64,000 nucleotides of DNA from Liolophura sinensis (lineage: Eukaryota > Mollusca > Polyplacophora > Chitonida > Chitonidae): the NCBI RefSeq assembly GCF_032854445.1, contig NC_088303.1:35939265-36003264 (forward strand). Direction: 5' to 3'. Every line of letters begins with the position of its first letter. Within the stretch, counting starts at the first letter, position 1. A model generated the notes under the pieces. That model searched no databases, was not told where the DNA came from, and saw nothing but the letters and a program-made list of their open reading frames with translations. The position numbers and the translations under genes are program-made. Positions 11,799 through 25,400 of this stretch are shown piece by piece.

Positions 11799-13436
11799 GC
11801 AGGTATATGTTGTAGTTCGGTGCATGCACAAAATTTCTGACACAAGCCGTAAGTTTTGCGATCGTTGACATACATTCACACACGTCACTTGTAAGTCACC
11901 CATAAGTCGAAATGCTTTGAGATAATGTCTAGCGTACCCAAAACTTTTGTTCTAACCTATGAGTAACGTGCTTTGTCATTACCTATGTGTAATTTATATC
12001 AAATGTTCCAGACAATCACAGAATTTATTGAAGGTGTTTTAAACTTTTGAAAGGTTCTATCTTAGTTAGTAATACCTTATGTATACATCCAACTCTTTAT
12101 GAATACCCCCAAAATAATAAAAAAAAAAAAAACTTCGATAATTCAGCATACACCAGAGTTTTAGAGAAATTTTCAAATGCTGGCTAAATTGTCAAGGTAT
12201 GACCGGCATCTTGTGACATGCACAAGATGCCTGCATAAACCTTTGAAACAATGATCCATACGTGAGAAAAAACAATCAACAAAACCATGTTGAAATAGAC
12301 TGGATAAACATTTACTATGATGGATGAGACAAATGTTTCTGTGGGATGACAATTCTGATGATGAATACATAATCAGTATATGTAGGAAAAGTTTACATGA
12401 CCTGAACTTTGAAATCAAGCCGTTTTAAAATGTCCATTTCTATTCTGCGCTTTTCCAATGGGTTAATTATTGTATTTCACCTAAAGTTTGGCCTCTAAAA
12501 ATGCATTTTCCGAAGCACACAAAGGCCCTAAAACAGCACTTTTGATTCCAACACTTGGGATTTTCTGTTAAAGGAAAAGACCTCTAAAAATCAAAGTAAG
12601 CATCACTAAGTAGACCAATTAAAAGTATGCATTAATATATTTCCATTTATTTTTTAGATTTTTGTGAAGAGAGCTAAAGGTGCTTTTTGACCACTTTTGA
12701 CCACTAAGGTGGGCTTTATTGACCATACTCTGATGTCACAGGAAGTTTATCCAACTCTAATCACAACGCTGTATGTTAGAATAAGTTGGAAAAAGGTGAT
12801 GTGATCTCAGAGTTCCGCATTACCATCAGTATGGCTCATAAAGCCCACCATAGTTTTCAAATATCTGAATATCTTTCAATACTTTCAAAAAAATCTGAAA
12901 AAATATATGAAAGAGGTTTTACACATAGTTTTCAGTTGTCTTTTTGATGAACCTCACTTCGTATTTTAGTTTTTCTTTTACTTTAAGAAATTAATCCAGG
13001 TGGATGAATCTATCAAATTACACAGAACACATCACTTCAGGAAACCTCAGGTGAAAATACAGCAATACATTGGATGCCTGCTCTACACAATTAATCTTTT
13101 ATGATACAACCTCCCTCCCAAGACTCATTTTTAAAAGGAACCAGTCAGGCACACATGTTAATTCCTGTGGAGATCACACTGTCACCATTTCATAGACTTG
13201 CTCAACAACATGTCTGGAAGTAGCACATCTTTACTTGACACATCCAGGTCTTAGCTCAGTATGTGAAATCCTGCCCAGGACTTTCCTAGCATTTTCATCC
13301 CAGAGTCTCACGTTCTGTACAGAACCATATCAGGTTCAGCCTCTAAAACCTCCCTCTGCAGTGACTTCTTTATAACACAGTGACTTCTGTGCAACACAGC
13401 ATCCTGGTCAATGCCATTAACCTCAGGCATGATCTG
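11799..13436. other. Intergenic DNA and likely CTNNBL1 3' UTR
   Basis: Lies between the gap and the CTNNBL1 stop codon. Apart from the M1 MITE it has no recognised gene. Minus-strand AATAAA candidates (TTTATT on the plus strand) occur near 12646 and 12715, but neither can be assigned as the polyadenylation site. Confidence 0.45.
12680..12890. mobile_element. Palindromic MITE, family M1 (GTGGGCTTTAT termini)
   Basis: AAGGTGGGCTTTATTGACCA (about 12706) is mirrored by the inverse complement of CATAAAGCCCACCATAG (about 12837-12853). TA next to each end would fit a Tc1/mariner-type target. Single ends of the same family lie near 22905 and 37196. In those copies a word like CAGATATTT precedes GGTGGGC, so the true terminus may extend about 20 bp further out. 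Noncoding. Confidence 0.55.
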
Positions 13437-16400
13437 CTAAAATTTATCCACCAGCTGCAAAACTCTGTTCTGTTCAGCTTCACGAGCCTCAGCATCTTTA
13501 GCGTCTCCTATGTTACCCGCATATTCTGGAAGACATAGATGCACAATATAACGATGAAATAAAGCCCCGTCTTGCTTATGCATGGAAATTAAATTTATTT
13601 GTGAGTTGATGACATGGCACAGGATAAAGCAACACCTTGTTGCTGGACATGGGTCAGCACGGGCACCAACTTGCTGTTATGAGACAGCACAAATAACAAG
13701 TTGCGTATCCATGTGACAGCAAAAGTTCTACATGTGCCATCTTGCTAACATGGTACAGCACAGTATCAACTTCCACGCACTTCACTGCACATGAACCAAC
13801 TTTTATTTATTTATTTATTTGAATGGAGATTTACGCCATACTCAAGGATATTTCGCTTATACACCGGCGGACAGCGTTATGGTGGGATAACAGCTTTCTG
13901 ACGCAGCATGGGCACCAACCTGCCCTCTTGGGACGGCGTAAGTAAGAACTTGCTTACAAGGGACGACATAAGTACAAATTTCCTGGCATACGTGATGGTA
14001 TACTGTTGGATATTGCAAGGATACTGTTGGGATGGGGCATCATGAATACCAACTTACTTACACAGGACAGCCTACTTTACCTGAGCTTTCCACTGTTACT
14101 CGTTTGGCCTGATTGTGAGAGTTATATTGATCTTAGGAAGATGTTTGTGTATTAGTTTTTTGAAAGGTAGGATGATATCCTACTGGAAAAATTTGAGTTT
14201 CACGGCCAAAAGTAATATTTAATGTCCATTACTTGCCTTTAAAACATGAACTTTTGCAGGCAAATTGTAGGCTAACTTCTAAAATGACTTGTTCTCCATG
14301 TGACTCACCTCTCATGATGTTACGTATAGTTTTGACGGATCCTCCTCTCATATTCAGAATCCTCATCACCCTCTGCTTCACCTGAGAAACAACAATAGCA
14401 GCCTATGTCACATTTGGATTTCATAATCCGTGGATGTCATGATATTATGTCATGATTTTTCAGGTGACATAAAAACTATAAATAAACTATAACTATATAA
14501 ATTGAAATCATGTCACGCTCTGAGGCAGGTTTATAGACACTCTTTCTTTAGGAAAGGATTTATTTCATTATTGTTTAATGCTATATTCAAGAATTTTTCA
14601 CTTATATGATGGCAGTCATGTTTATGGGTGCTGGAAGGTGGAGTGTATGCAGTGAATCACAGACATACGGCAAGATACTAACAAACTTTCCCACGTGGGC
14701 CATACAGAAATGCAGTACAGATTATGTCCCTGACATGTCCGTCTGCTCTGCTCAAACTGTATGTGCAATCATGGTATGATTTAGCTTGTACAGTACTTCT
14801 TGAGAACAAGCATCAACAATCAATTATCAGGGCCTTAAATTTTGGTAACAGCTGCTACAGGATGAAGGCCAACAATTTTTTCTTACACTCAAAAATATTA
14901 TTTATTTGATTCTGTTTGTGCTGTACTCAAAAATATTTCTAAATGAAGGTGGTAGGGAGGAAAAAACGCGGCAAAGCTGTTTATCAAATGAATTTACTGT
15001 TTTATAAATATTGCTTCAAAATGATGAATTTCTTTTTAGCCAAACGAATGTCATTTTGAAATAGTAAAGTAACTCACAGAAGCTGGACCCGTTGCACATA
15101 TTTCTAACATGATGTAATCAACCAGCTGTAATGTGAAGAGGCCAGCGTCCAATCTCTGCATATAAAACCTGTCCTCCACTTCTTCATCAATCTCCTCAGA
15201 GTTACGTAGGAGCCTCTACCAACAGACAAAACCTCAAATCATCAAATAAAACATCAATGGTCCATGCTTCCTTCCCTGTCTATAGATCAACTCGCGCTTT
15301 ACCGTATAACTTATAATTGCATTTGAATCGGGCCAACACCATACAGTTAAATATATTTTTCAACAGAATTAACGGTAAAAATATTTATTCAATGTGTAAA
15401 ATAGCGACACTGTTGACAATGAAAGACAATGAACCAGCTGAATGTGTAGGGTTGTCAATAGACATGTCATTAGTTGGGTTTGGATTTATTTTCAAGTTTC
15501 AAAAATTTAGCACCAATCCAAGCCTACAGCCACGATGTTGTTATTTTGTAAACATCCACTAGGGGAAGAAGTCCCCAGCATAACCCACCCCTATGGGTGA
15601 CAATCCAAAAAAATTCCTTCATGTCAGTTTAAGTTACTTTTAATACTTGTCTTTCATTGAAAATAGACAAAAATCAGGTGCTGTCTTATACTTTAAATTC
15701 AAGTGTGGAAAAGCATGCAGGCCTATACATAAATTTATGAACTGATTTAACAGAATTTCTCGACTCGTTTTGTAGTACATACATTTTTCTCTTGTTCAAT
15801 ATGGTCATCAACTGCTCTGACTTTCTCCAGGTATTTGAAATGCAGCTCCAATAATCTCTCCACCTTAAACAGAGAATACATAAAATACTGGTACATACAC
15901 TACAAGACTACACTTGCCTCTATCCACTCTGGTTGAGTACATTGCATAGAGCACTAAATCTGGTGATGTGATGTGACATAACCTTCTTCATAAAAATTTG
16001 CCCTAGTTATTTATGGAGCATTAATTATTTTCCATCAATTATTTCTTATGACCATCGTTAGGATCATTCTAGTCCTTAGCACTCATTTTTAGCACTCAAG
16101 ATGGTGTGGAAAATACAGTTCATGGTTAGACCAGTACAGCTATTCTAACCACTTATTACATCACATTTCAGTCACACTTCGCTCCAAAAATCTGCCCTTC
16201 CTGTAAATCACTGAAGCTTTTGTTTCGTTAATTTCATGACCCCTCTGACAAAATCTGGAAACACCGACATGTTTTCTAAATTTACGTCCATTTCTCCTGT
16301 TTCGTTTATAATTCACTTACTTGTACAACATGTATACATCACCGACTTTCCCCATTCCATGTTTAGAGTGACTAATTTCTGTTTTAAACTCAAGAATTTT

Positions 16401-19400
16401 TCGTTTATACCACCGTGGTCAGTTTTAACGGAAGAGTCTGGGTTAAACCACAGGTCTTTGAAAAGTCACTGATGAACTTTCCCTCATGTGACATTAAGGT
16501 CTGCATGTCATATTGCAGAACACAAGTGCACAAATGGCCTCACAAGTGCTGCTGACTGCTCAATGTCTCTAATGCCCAGTGAGCAAAGGCAGATTGCAGC
16601 CCTATATAATAAGCTGATAGCCTTTACCTACCTATGATCTCATAGCTTACCTTTTCATGGTCATTTTCTGTAAATTTATTCACAAGCCTCTGTCTCTGAG
16701 TTCCTTGACAGTTTCTCAACAAGGAGGCAATGACTGAGCTAATATGCTCTGAAAGACACAACAGGCATCAGAAAAAAAATTATTCTATTTCTAAGGTCCC
16801 CCAGTACATCTTCAGCATGAAAAGAATCAGATGCCAGCCATCTAAGCAAGCTTGCCGTAAAAGGTGAGTGACTAACCTCTCCTCTCAGTGCTGTTGTTGA
16901 ATAGTTAAAGATATATGGATAAGTACTATATTAATGTGATGCTCAGATTTTGATTTTAGTTTGTTATAGCAGATTCAAGTGTAGGTTTACAATTTCTTCT
17001 GATTTTCGATGATATTAAGTCAAAAGACAACTTTTTTCTATTTCTAATGTGTTCTCACCATGATGTGGCTGAATTACTGCAATACAATATGGCATTAAAC
17101 CTTAATCATTAGTTCTTTCATTTATTCTAGCCCTCATGACTACCAGTTCAGTAGTTTGCCAGCATGTTGGAGAAACCAGATATGACATTCTGTACAGTGC
17201 ACAAGTACACTCATAAGAATGGCCCTCCCTCCCTGCAAAATAAGCCACATGTTCCATTTTAATCATTTTTGGTATAAAACTGCTTGGAACTGAACTTCCC
17301 TCTCCAACGTCAAACTGTAACTTACCTTCAAGCTCCTCCATTCCTGGACCAGCTTTGTTTCTCTTTGGTGTCTTCATGAATAATGGAAAAACACTTCGAA
17401 GACCTAGAATGTCTACAAACTTAGTGCAGTTATCTGCCCCTTCTGCTCCTGCCATGGCATGATCCAGGACCTTGATACCACAGTTACGTGACATCTTCTT
17501 TTCTCTGAATAACGAAAACCAGTTTTATTTTCAGCAATCAGCAAATTAACTTATTTATTTCATTGGTGTTTTACGTCTTACTCCAGAATATTTCACTTAC
17601 AAGATAGTGGCCAATAATATGGTGGGAGGAAATAGGGTTTAATGTAAACCCACGGCCATCTGCAGGTTGCTGACAGACCTTTCCTTGTAGGACTGGAGAG
17701 GAAGTCAGCATGAACTGAATTTGAACTTACAACAACCAAACTGGTGAGAGGCCCCTGGGCCATTGTGCTGTGCTAACATGCTATTCACCATGAAAGGAGG
17801 CCCTGAAGAATTTGTGAGAATTTAAGAATTTGTTTTAGGGACAAGCAGCTCTTATAAGCTGCTCTGCCTCTCTTTTCATTGGTCATTCTGTCTATCTTTA
17901 ATAAATCCTTCAATTATGAAATCCGCCAAAAGGTTAAAAATAATAATTTTTTTTATCATGCAAAAATTTAACTAGTTCTTAGAGTTAGGTATGCTAAACC
18001 ATGTACTGAAGCTTTCTCTTACCTCAACATGAGATTCATAAGTTGAAGCCCTTCCCCGCGTAAGAATTTATTTCTGTTGCCAGGCAACATCAGTGCTGAA
18101 CAAAGACAGTTAAAAAGGTTTTCCATCATTTCAATTTCCTCTCTTGAAACAGGGTCGTGCCTCTTGTACGACTGCAATACAAATATCAGTAAATATTAGA
18201 CTGCTGTGATATGACAAGACTTTCCACGATCTTTCGTGTGCACCTATGAGGCTTGAATTAATAAACATGAACCAGAAAATTTCGCAATATCAAAGGATGG
18301 CAGGTTTCGCAGTACATGTACATGGGCAGTCAACCATGTGTCAACTAAAATCTTGCAGTACCACTGATAAGTTTTCTGTCACACACAAGAAGTGAAACTA
18401 TGAAAAATGACCCGACATTTCACCATCACTCTCATGATAGTGGCAAAATAAAATGCTGATATATATACAACCAGAGACAGGGCTCCCAGCCTTTATTCAG
18501 TTGGGAACCATTTTTTATACTGTAACAGGGTGATATATAACCACTATCTACCTCCGTGCTAGAGGGAATTTCCCTTTAGTTTTGTGGTAGAAGTATGGAC
18601 TTGTAACCCAGAGATCGCTGGTTCAAATCTCCAGCTGGTAAACCCTGTCAGAACATGTTTTTCATATATGCATCCAGCATTATCTATGCTCTCAAGAACA
18701 AACTCTTTGAATAAACATTCATGTAGTATGGTTTGGAGTTTCCGATTCTATAACCCACAACGTCCACGAACTACTGTACATAGAATAAGTTTGAAAGTTT
18801 TACTTACAGCTAACTGCTGAAGCAAGACATCTATACCATCTGAGTCACCCAATAATTGACGATTTTCTGTGAACAAAATTCATGCACAATACCTTGAATA
18901 TACATGTATTATAGTCAAATTATCATCTATCTCACTACTGTATTCAAGCAAGTAAGTGGGACATTCATGAAAGTTTCGCATCTAATCAGGTAAATTCCAG
19001 AAAAAGCCCTTGAAAAAGCCCATGTGCATTGTGCAAATTAATTTAGATGATTTAACTCACTTTTGCTCAGTTGTGATCACCAAAGTCTGAAAGTCTCAGT
19101 TACAGTAGGCAAAATAGTAGGAAATAATCCAACCTCTTGTGGGTTCATCACTTAATTCAATTCAAATCAATTTCCCTTCAACAAATTATTTGCTTTGCCA
19201 GATAGCACCTCAAGATGTGTTTTCCTTTTTGTTTTGCCAAATCATAACCTGTAACAAACATTTGGTTATAAAGGCCAATCTGGCCTTCCTTCTCATTTTG
19301 TTGTTGTTGTTGCTGTTGTTGTTTAGCCACTGTTTCTCATACAACTCTAGACTTTGTTGTTGTCAGTTCAACAACTTAATGGAGAATTCCTGTACTCATG

Positions 19401-22400
19401 TAACAATTATGGCAAAGAAGTGTGACAGTTACATGTGTGAATAAAGTCTTCAAAATGTACTAGCTTTTGTTTCAATTATTTCTTCTACCTTCACACCTAC
19501 TAATCAAACATAGTGGTACTTGTAAAAGTACAAATTACTACAAACGTTGCTTATTACAAGACGATTTTGTACAAGACGATTTTGTGAACTACATAAAGTT
19601 ATTGAAGACAAGAACAAATGGAAAGGCAAATTTCACAACACAAAATACAACTTACCATCATTACTCTGTAGTAAAATGGAGAGGATCTCACTAACATAAA
19701 GTTTGTTGCCATCAAATGGCATCTTGGCCTGTGAAAAACCATTATTTCATAAATTTTTCCATCATTCAGGCATAACTTATTAAAACATTATGCATCAACA
19801 TTTATTTGTGACACGTTTCCGTCTTAAGATGAGACAAACAATTCACCTAAATTGTTAAAAGAACACGATATCAATCTTTAATGTCAAGATTTTAACAGAC
19901 TTACAAGCAATAGCCTTTGCGTAATACTGGTTTAAAGGTAAAAAAAAAATCAATTTCCTATCTCAACTGTTAGCTATGAAAAATAATTGAAGACACCTAT
20001 TCAGTTGTGTTCAATATTTACAAGAACACGCTTACTTAGTTGTGAAATGCAATAATTTTTCACTTAGGATAGGACTAAAGTATCTTGCATGATACACATT
20101 CTATGGGAAAAGGATAGTAAACTTGTTCACAACATTAGGGAATGTCTGTATTGTTTACTGCCAACTGTAACAAGTTGATAAAGAGTAATCTCCCCTGACC
20201 TTGATCCTCTTCAGTAACCAGACCATCAGTCCCTGCTGTGCAGCCTCTGAGCTGATATCTGGACGGAACTCTGTTATGTTCTCTATGATACCTGGTTGGA
20301 AAAAAAATACAAAGTTACTGTAATACAAACAAGATTTATAGCACCACACAGGTTCACATAAAATTTATATACAGGCTACATGTGCCGCACATCAGACAAC
20401 ACTGACAGCTTCATTTAAAGGAGAAGAAAACTTAAAAACATGACACTAAAGGCTGAAAAGAGCACATTTTGTTATATCTGGTGGTGCCTGCTGCATAATT
20501 TTGCAATTTTTCTTCGCCATAAATCAAAGCTGGCATAAATCGCTGAGTTCATTGCGTTCTCCATCTTTAACACCCTGTAATTTATGCTGGGGGTGTGTTG
20601 CCTCTCAGCCAATGAGAGTCGTTAAAACTGCCGACTAGTTCGTGTAAACTTGGAACCTACGTCCCACATTCCGTTTTCCCGATCATCAAACGGAAAACGA
20701 ACTGTACTGTTCGCTACCTTCTGGGAAGAAGAGTCCTACCGGAAATGTACGAACTGCACTTTGGCAGTTTCCGATATTTTACAGATATACAGCAGTCAGT
20801 CAGGAAACTGACAATAATATTGGAGAAAATACTGTACTAGGCTAAGTTAACAATTCCGTCCAGAGCTGAATATATTTTCTTTTTTATTGTTATTGTTTAA
20901 ATAATGCCACAATCGCAAATTTTTTTACTGATTTTGATGCCAGGCCAATTATTTAGGCCGCTTACCCAAACTGCTGTGAACCCCATCTGCTTCTTCTTTC
21001 ACTGTTTCATCAAGCCTCTCAAGATTCTGTACTAAAACTGCCACAATCTGACCTTCCAACTGGTGGAGAAAAAAAGACACAAACACATCTATATAGATCT
21101 GCTAAAATACTGCTTGGCTTGCATGAAATAAAAGTGTCATGCTTTAAAATGAAAGAAAAACAAACATTCTTGAGGCATTAGAAACAATGCAAACAGAGCA
21201 AAATACAGCCAGAATGGTTAGTAAATGGATGAAATGCCCTGAAACTTGAACGTCTAACATCTAACTCATCATGGCGAAGTCATGAACTAACTTTCAATAT
21301 AATATGATGTAACATTATGACAAAAAACTTTCGAAAAATGCCTTGTGACAGACCGACTGATGGACTGACAGACATGGCGTAAATTTATAGTTCCCTTCAG
21401 TGCAGGCAGGGGATTAATAGGAAAGGGTATTGTACATGGTAATGGGAACACTGGAAGCCACTGAATCAACAAAATTACACGCTGTGTATGAACACAAAAC
21501 TGCATTTTCAAAGTTTATGTAAAACATAAAACCAGTGTAACCTTATACAGCCACTTTTACCACCAGTGCAACCTCATACAGCCACTTTTACCACCAGTGC
21601 AACCTTATACAGCCACTTTTACCACCAGTACAACCTTATACAGCCACTTTTACTTACAGTGTAACCTTATACAGCCACTTTTACCATCAGTGCAACCTTA
21701 TACAGCCACTTTTACCACCAGTGCAACCTTATACAGCCACTTTTACCACCAGTGCAACCTTATACAGCCACCTTTACCACCAGTGCAACCTTATACAGCC
21801 ACTTTTACCACCAGTGCAACCGTATACAGCCACTTTTGCCACCAGTGTAACCTTATACGGCCACTTTTGCCACCAGTGCAACCTTATACAGCCACTTTTA
21901 CCACCAGTGCAACCTTATACAGCCATTTTTACCTACAGTGTAACCTTATACAGATACTTTTACCACCAGTGTAACTTTATACAGCCACTTTCACCACCAG
22001 CGTAACCTTACACTTTTACCACCAATGTAACCTTATACAGCCACTTTTACCACTAGTGTAACCTTACACTTTTACCACTAGTAAATCTCATCTGTATCAA
22101 AACCCCTCAAATGAAACTTTGCATCTGTACCATAATAATATTAGCTTATTGTGAAGTGCTTTGTACCTTGCACAAAAATAACAATCGAAGATTGGCCTAC
22201 ACACACAGATTCAGCCTGCCTGGAGAGAATTGTTTCAATCTCCCTGTTCTCAGCAGGCAATGCACTCTGTATCCAGCACTTGTATATCCCTAAGTCACCT
22301 TTGATCTTCACTTTCGTATTTTGCTCAATTTGAAAATCAACATATAATGAAATCTATTCCACTGATGAGAGCAAATGATGAACACAGCAGTGTCCTCTGC

Positions 22401-25400
22401 CCAATGCTTTTATATAAAGTTACCTCCCTTTGTTACTGTACAATATGAAAAAATGCAGCTCTCCAGGATTCAATATCGCTCCAAGTACAGGACGATCATG
22501 TGGTATGATCCAACTGATTCCAGTGGACCACATTTATAGCTATATAATAATAAGAAATACTGGCAACCTCCAAAAGGCTCCAAAAGTATATGTTGTCAAA
22601 GAAACTCTACAGCAACTATGCTAGAGTGGAAGTCATACATACCAGGGTGTCGATTAAGCTCTCTGCCCCCTCCTCGCTCTCGTTCAGAGTGTCCACATCC
22701 GTGAGTTCCTGTAATAAATCTACCACAGCCAAGGCTATATGTGACCACTGTCAAGGAAAAGCATTCTCATTACTTTGAGATAAATGGTGCATTAAAAGCA
22801 AAGAAACATGAAAAATAGACAGAAAGCATCAGTAGATAGACAATTAAAAATTGTTTTATATTTTTGGGAAACAGAATTAAATGCACTCAAATATGTGGAG
22901 GCTAAAGGTGGGCTTTATGGACCATACTTTGTTAATGTGTGTCTACCAGCTGAAATTTGTCAATTTGTCAATGGCTAGTTGTCCTGTCAAGTGCTTTATT
23001 TATTTATTTGATTGGTGTTGTATGCCGCACTCAAGAATATTTCACTTATACGATGGCGACCAGCATTGTGGTGGGAGGAAACCGGGCATAGCCGGCGGGA
23101 AACCCACGACCATCCGCAGGTAGCTGACAGACCTTCCCACTTACAACTAGAGAGGAAGCCAGCATGAGCTAGTCCTGTCAAGTGTATCACATGCAAAGCT
23201 GTCCAGAAAATAAAAGCAATGAATTTGTTTCATTAAGCAGTCATAGGATATTAGACGTTAATTGTTACTGCCATGGTGATAAATGTACATCATATGTGCT
23301 CTCAATGTAGTTCTGATCATCTTAGCTTAGGAGTGCCTTGTGGGTGAGCACAATGCAAGAAGAGCATTGAGCCCCTGACATGAATAAGGATATCTGTGTT
23401 GTCGTGAGTGAGGAGCTGGAGAAGTGACTGGACAGTGTTCAGCTCCACCAGTACATGGTACAGCTCAGGAGCAGTGGCTATCACATGCAACTCCTGAATC
23501 ATATCGTGTAGTTCTACCTCGGACTCCATAAATCTGAAACAAGAACAGCCAAAAATGTTGTTCAGTATGACCTATTACTATTTTCCTTTCAAGCAACAAA
23601 TTTATTTCAATACGGCTGAATGCCCTAATCAAGGGCTTTTCACTAATAAGATTGCAATCAGTTTAATGAGTTGGGGAAAGAAAAGTGCCCAGTTAAACAA
23701 GAGTGGCTGGGGTAAACCACAGACCCTTGGCAAGTTACTGATAAACATTTCCACTTGTGATAGAGATTTGCCGGTAATATTAGAGAGAGACAGTTGGCCT
23801 TCCATGAATGTCTGACTGTGCAAACAGTCATTTTCACCTCTGTTAACAGTTTGTTGTAACCAAAGCTCCACCAGCTACGAAAGCAATGAAAATTTTGGCA
23901 AAGAAAGGCAGAAAAAGAAGAGTTGGAGTGATAGTTAGGATATCTAAGTGATCCCATCAACCTTTTCTACACTCAGCCTTGCAAACTGTTTTACTATCAG
24001 CTTAATAAATGCAAAGCTGGCTCATCTGTCAAGCTTTTGTGTATTTGTACAAGTGCAAGGCCTTGTAGGTATCTTACTTTTCTGGCAAATCTGGAAACTT
24101 CACTCTCATCTCCTGATTTTTATAAACACGTTTCTCAAACTGAAGCAGCATTTTCTTCAGAGTTGTTTCATCCATTGGTTCTGTCTGAATGCAAAAAGAA
24201 AAAAAAATCATTTAGAAGGCAATTACATGTGTAACAACATGGATGCAACAAATTCTGAAATATGCCAGGTACACAGTTATGTATGCTAGACAGCACCTGT
24301 GGACAAAAATCCTTCTTGATGAAATACAGATGAAATACAATTTCTTATGTCATCACTGCAGCACTGCCTAAACAATTTTTTGCTACTCAGCGTTGCACTT
24401 CCCTGAGTTGTCAGCAACACACATGGGAAGCATAAAGTGAATTAAAGTCATACTAAAGACTTTAAAAATGGTATTAGTTGCTGCCTCACTTGGCGCTCAG
24501 CACTGAGAGGTTAGCGCAAGGATACAGGACTGGATGGATGGCCTGTTGTGAGTTTATTCTCACTGGATGGGGTGTCATGTCTGGTGCCTTCGGCAAGATA
24601 CTTCCCTGGCAGCAGTACTTAGGTTGCATGGACTCAACCTGCCTCAAGAAGACACAGTATATGTTTACACACATAATGACTGTTTGTCTTCGTATGACTG
24701 AACCGGCCCTGATAGCACAGTTGTAGAGCGTCTGGAGTGGTAGATCCAGGGTCAATCCTGGGTTGAATCACACCTAAGACAGTAAAAGAAGAAGTTGTAG
24801 CTTCCTCGCTTGGCTTTCAGCATGAAGGGGGTGGTGCAATGACTGGTTGACCCGTATCAGTATAATGGCTCGGGCGGGGCAAATTATTTGCCTTCGGTAA
24901 GGCATCTCAGTGAAGCAGCACTAGATAAAAGAAGGGTGTAAATCCGTTCTGCAACAAGGAGACAAACTACACGTACATGCACTCTAAGGATTCTTTCATC
25001 GTCATATGACTGAAAAATTGTTAAGCACGACGTTAAACCCCAAGCACTCACTCACTCACTCATATGACTGAAAAATTGTTCAGTATGACCTTAAACCCCA
25101 AGCATTCATTCATTCATTCACTATCTGCACTGATAAGGGGCCACTACAGCAGATGATGGCTGATGTACATATACAGATACCATTGTGCCTGGGTAGTAAA
25201 AATTATACAGAGCTTTAATATCTCACTTCTGGTTCTTCTTCCACCATTTTTAGGATTTTCTCCCTTTGTTCCTCACTGATTCCCCCTCTATCCTCACCAG
25301 AGGGCGCTGCACCAAAGCCCGCCCCTCCACCTCCTCTCCTTTTCCGTCTGTCCCCATTAAGCGATTCCTCATTACCATACTCTCCTGGCTTTCTCTTGAT

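Noticed and set aside
11506-11903. Open frames across 11.5-11.9 kb
   Set aside because: They run through the 200-N gap and have no real sequence in the middle.
21597-22005. Plus-strand open frames of 125 and 94 codons with repeated YTATFTTS
   Set aside because: They translate the 31-bp minisatellite in a CTNNBL1 intron; there are no start context, splice sites or homology.
23317-23393. GT donor after ILIH in CTNNBL1 exon 4
   Set aside because: ATTCAT|GTCAGG would end in phase 0, while the next exon needs phase 1; the AT-AC borders solve both frame and residues.
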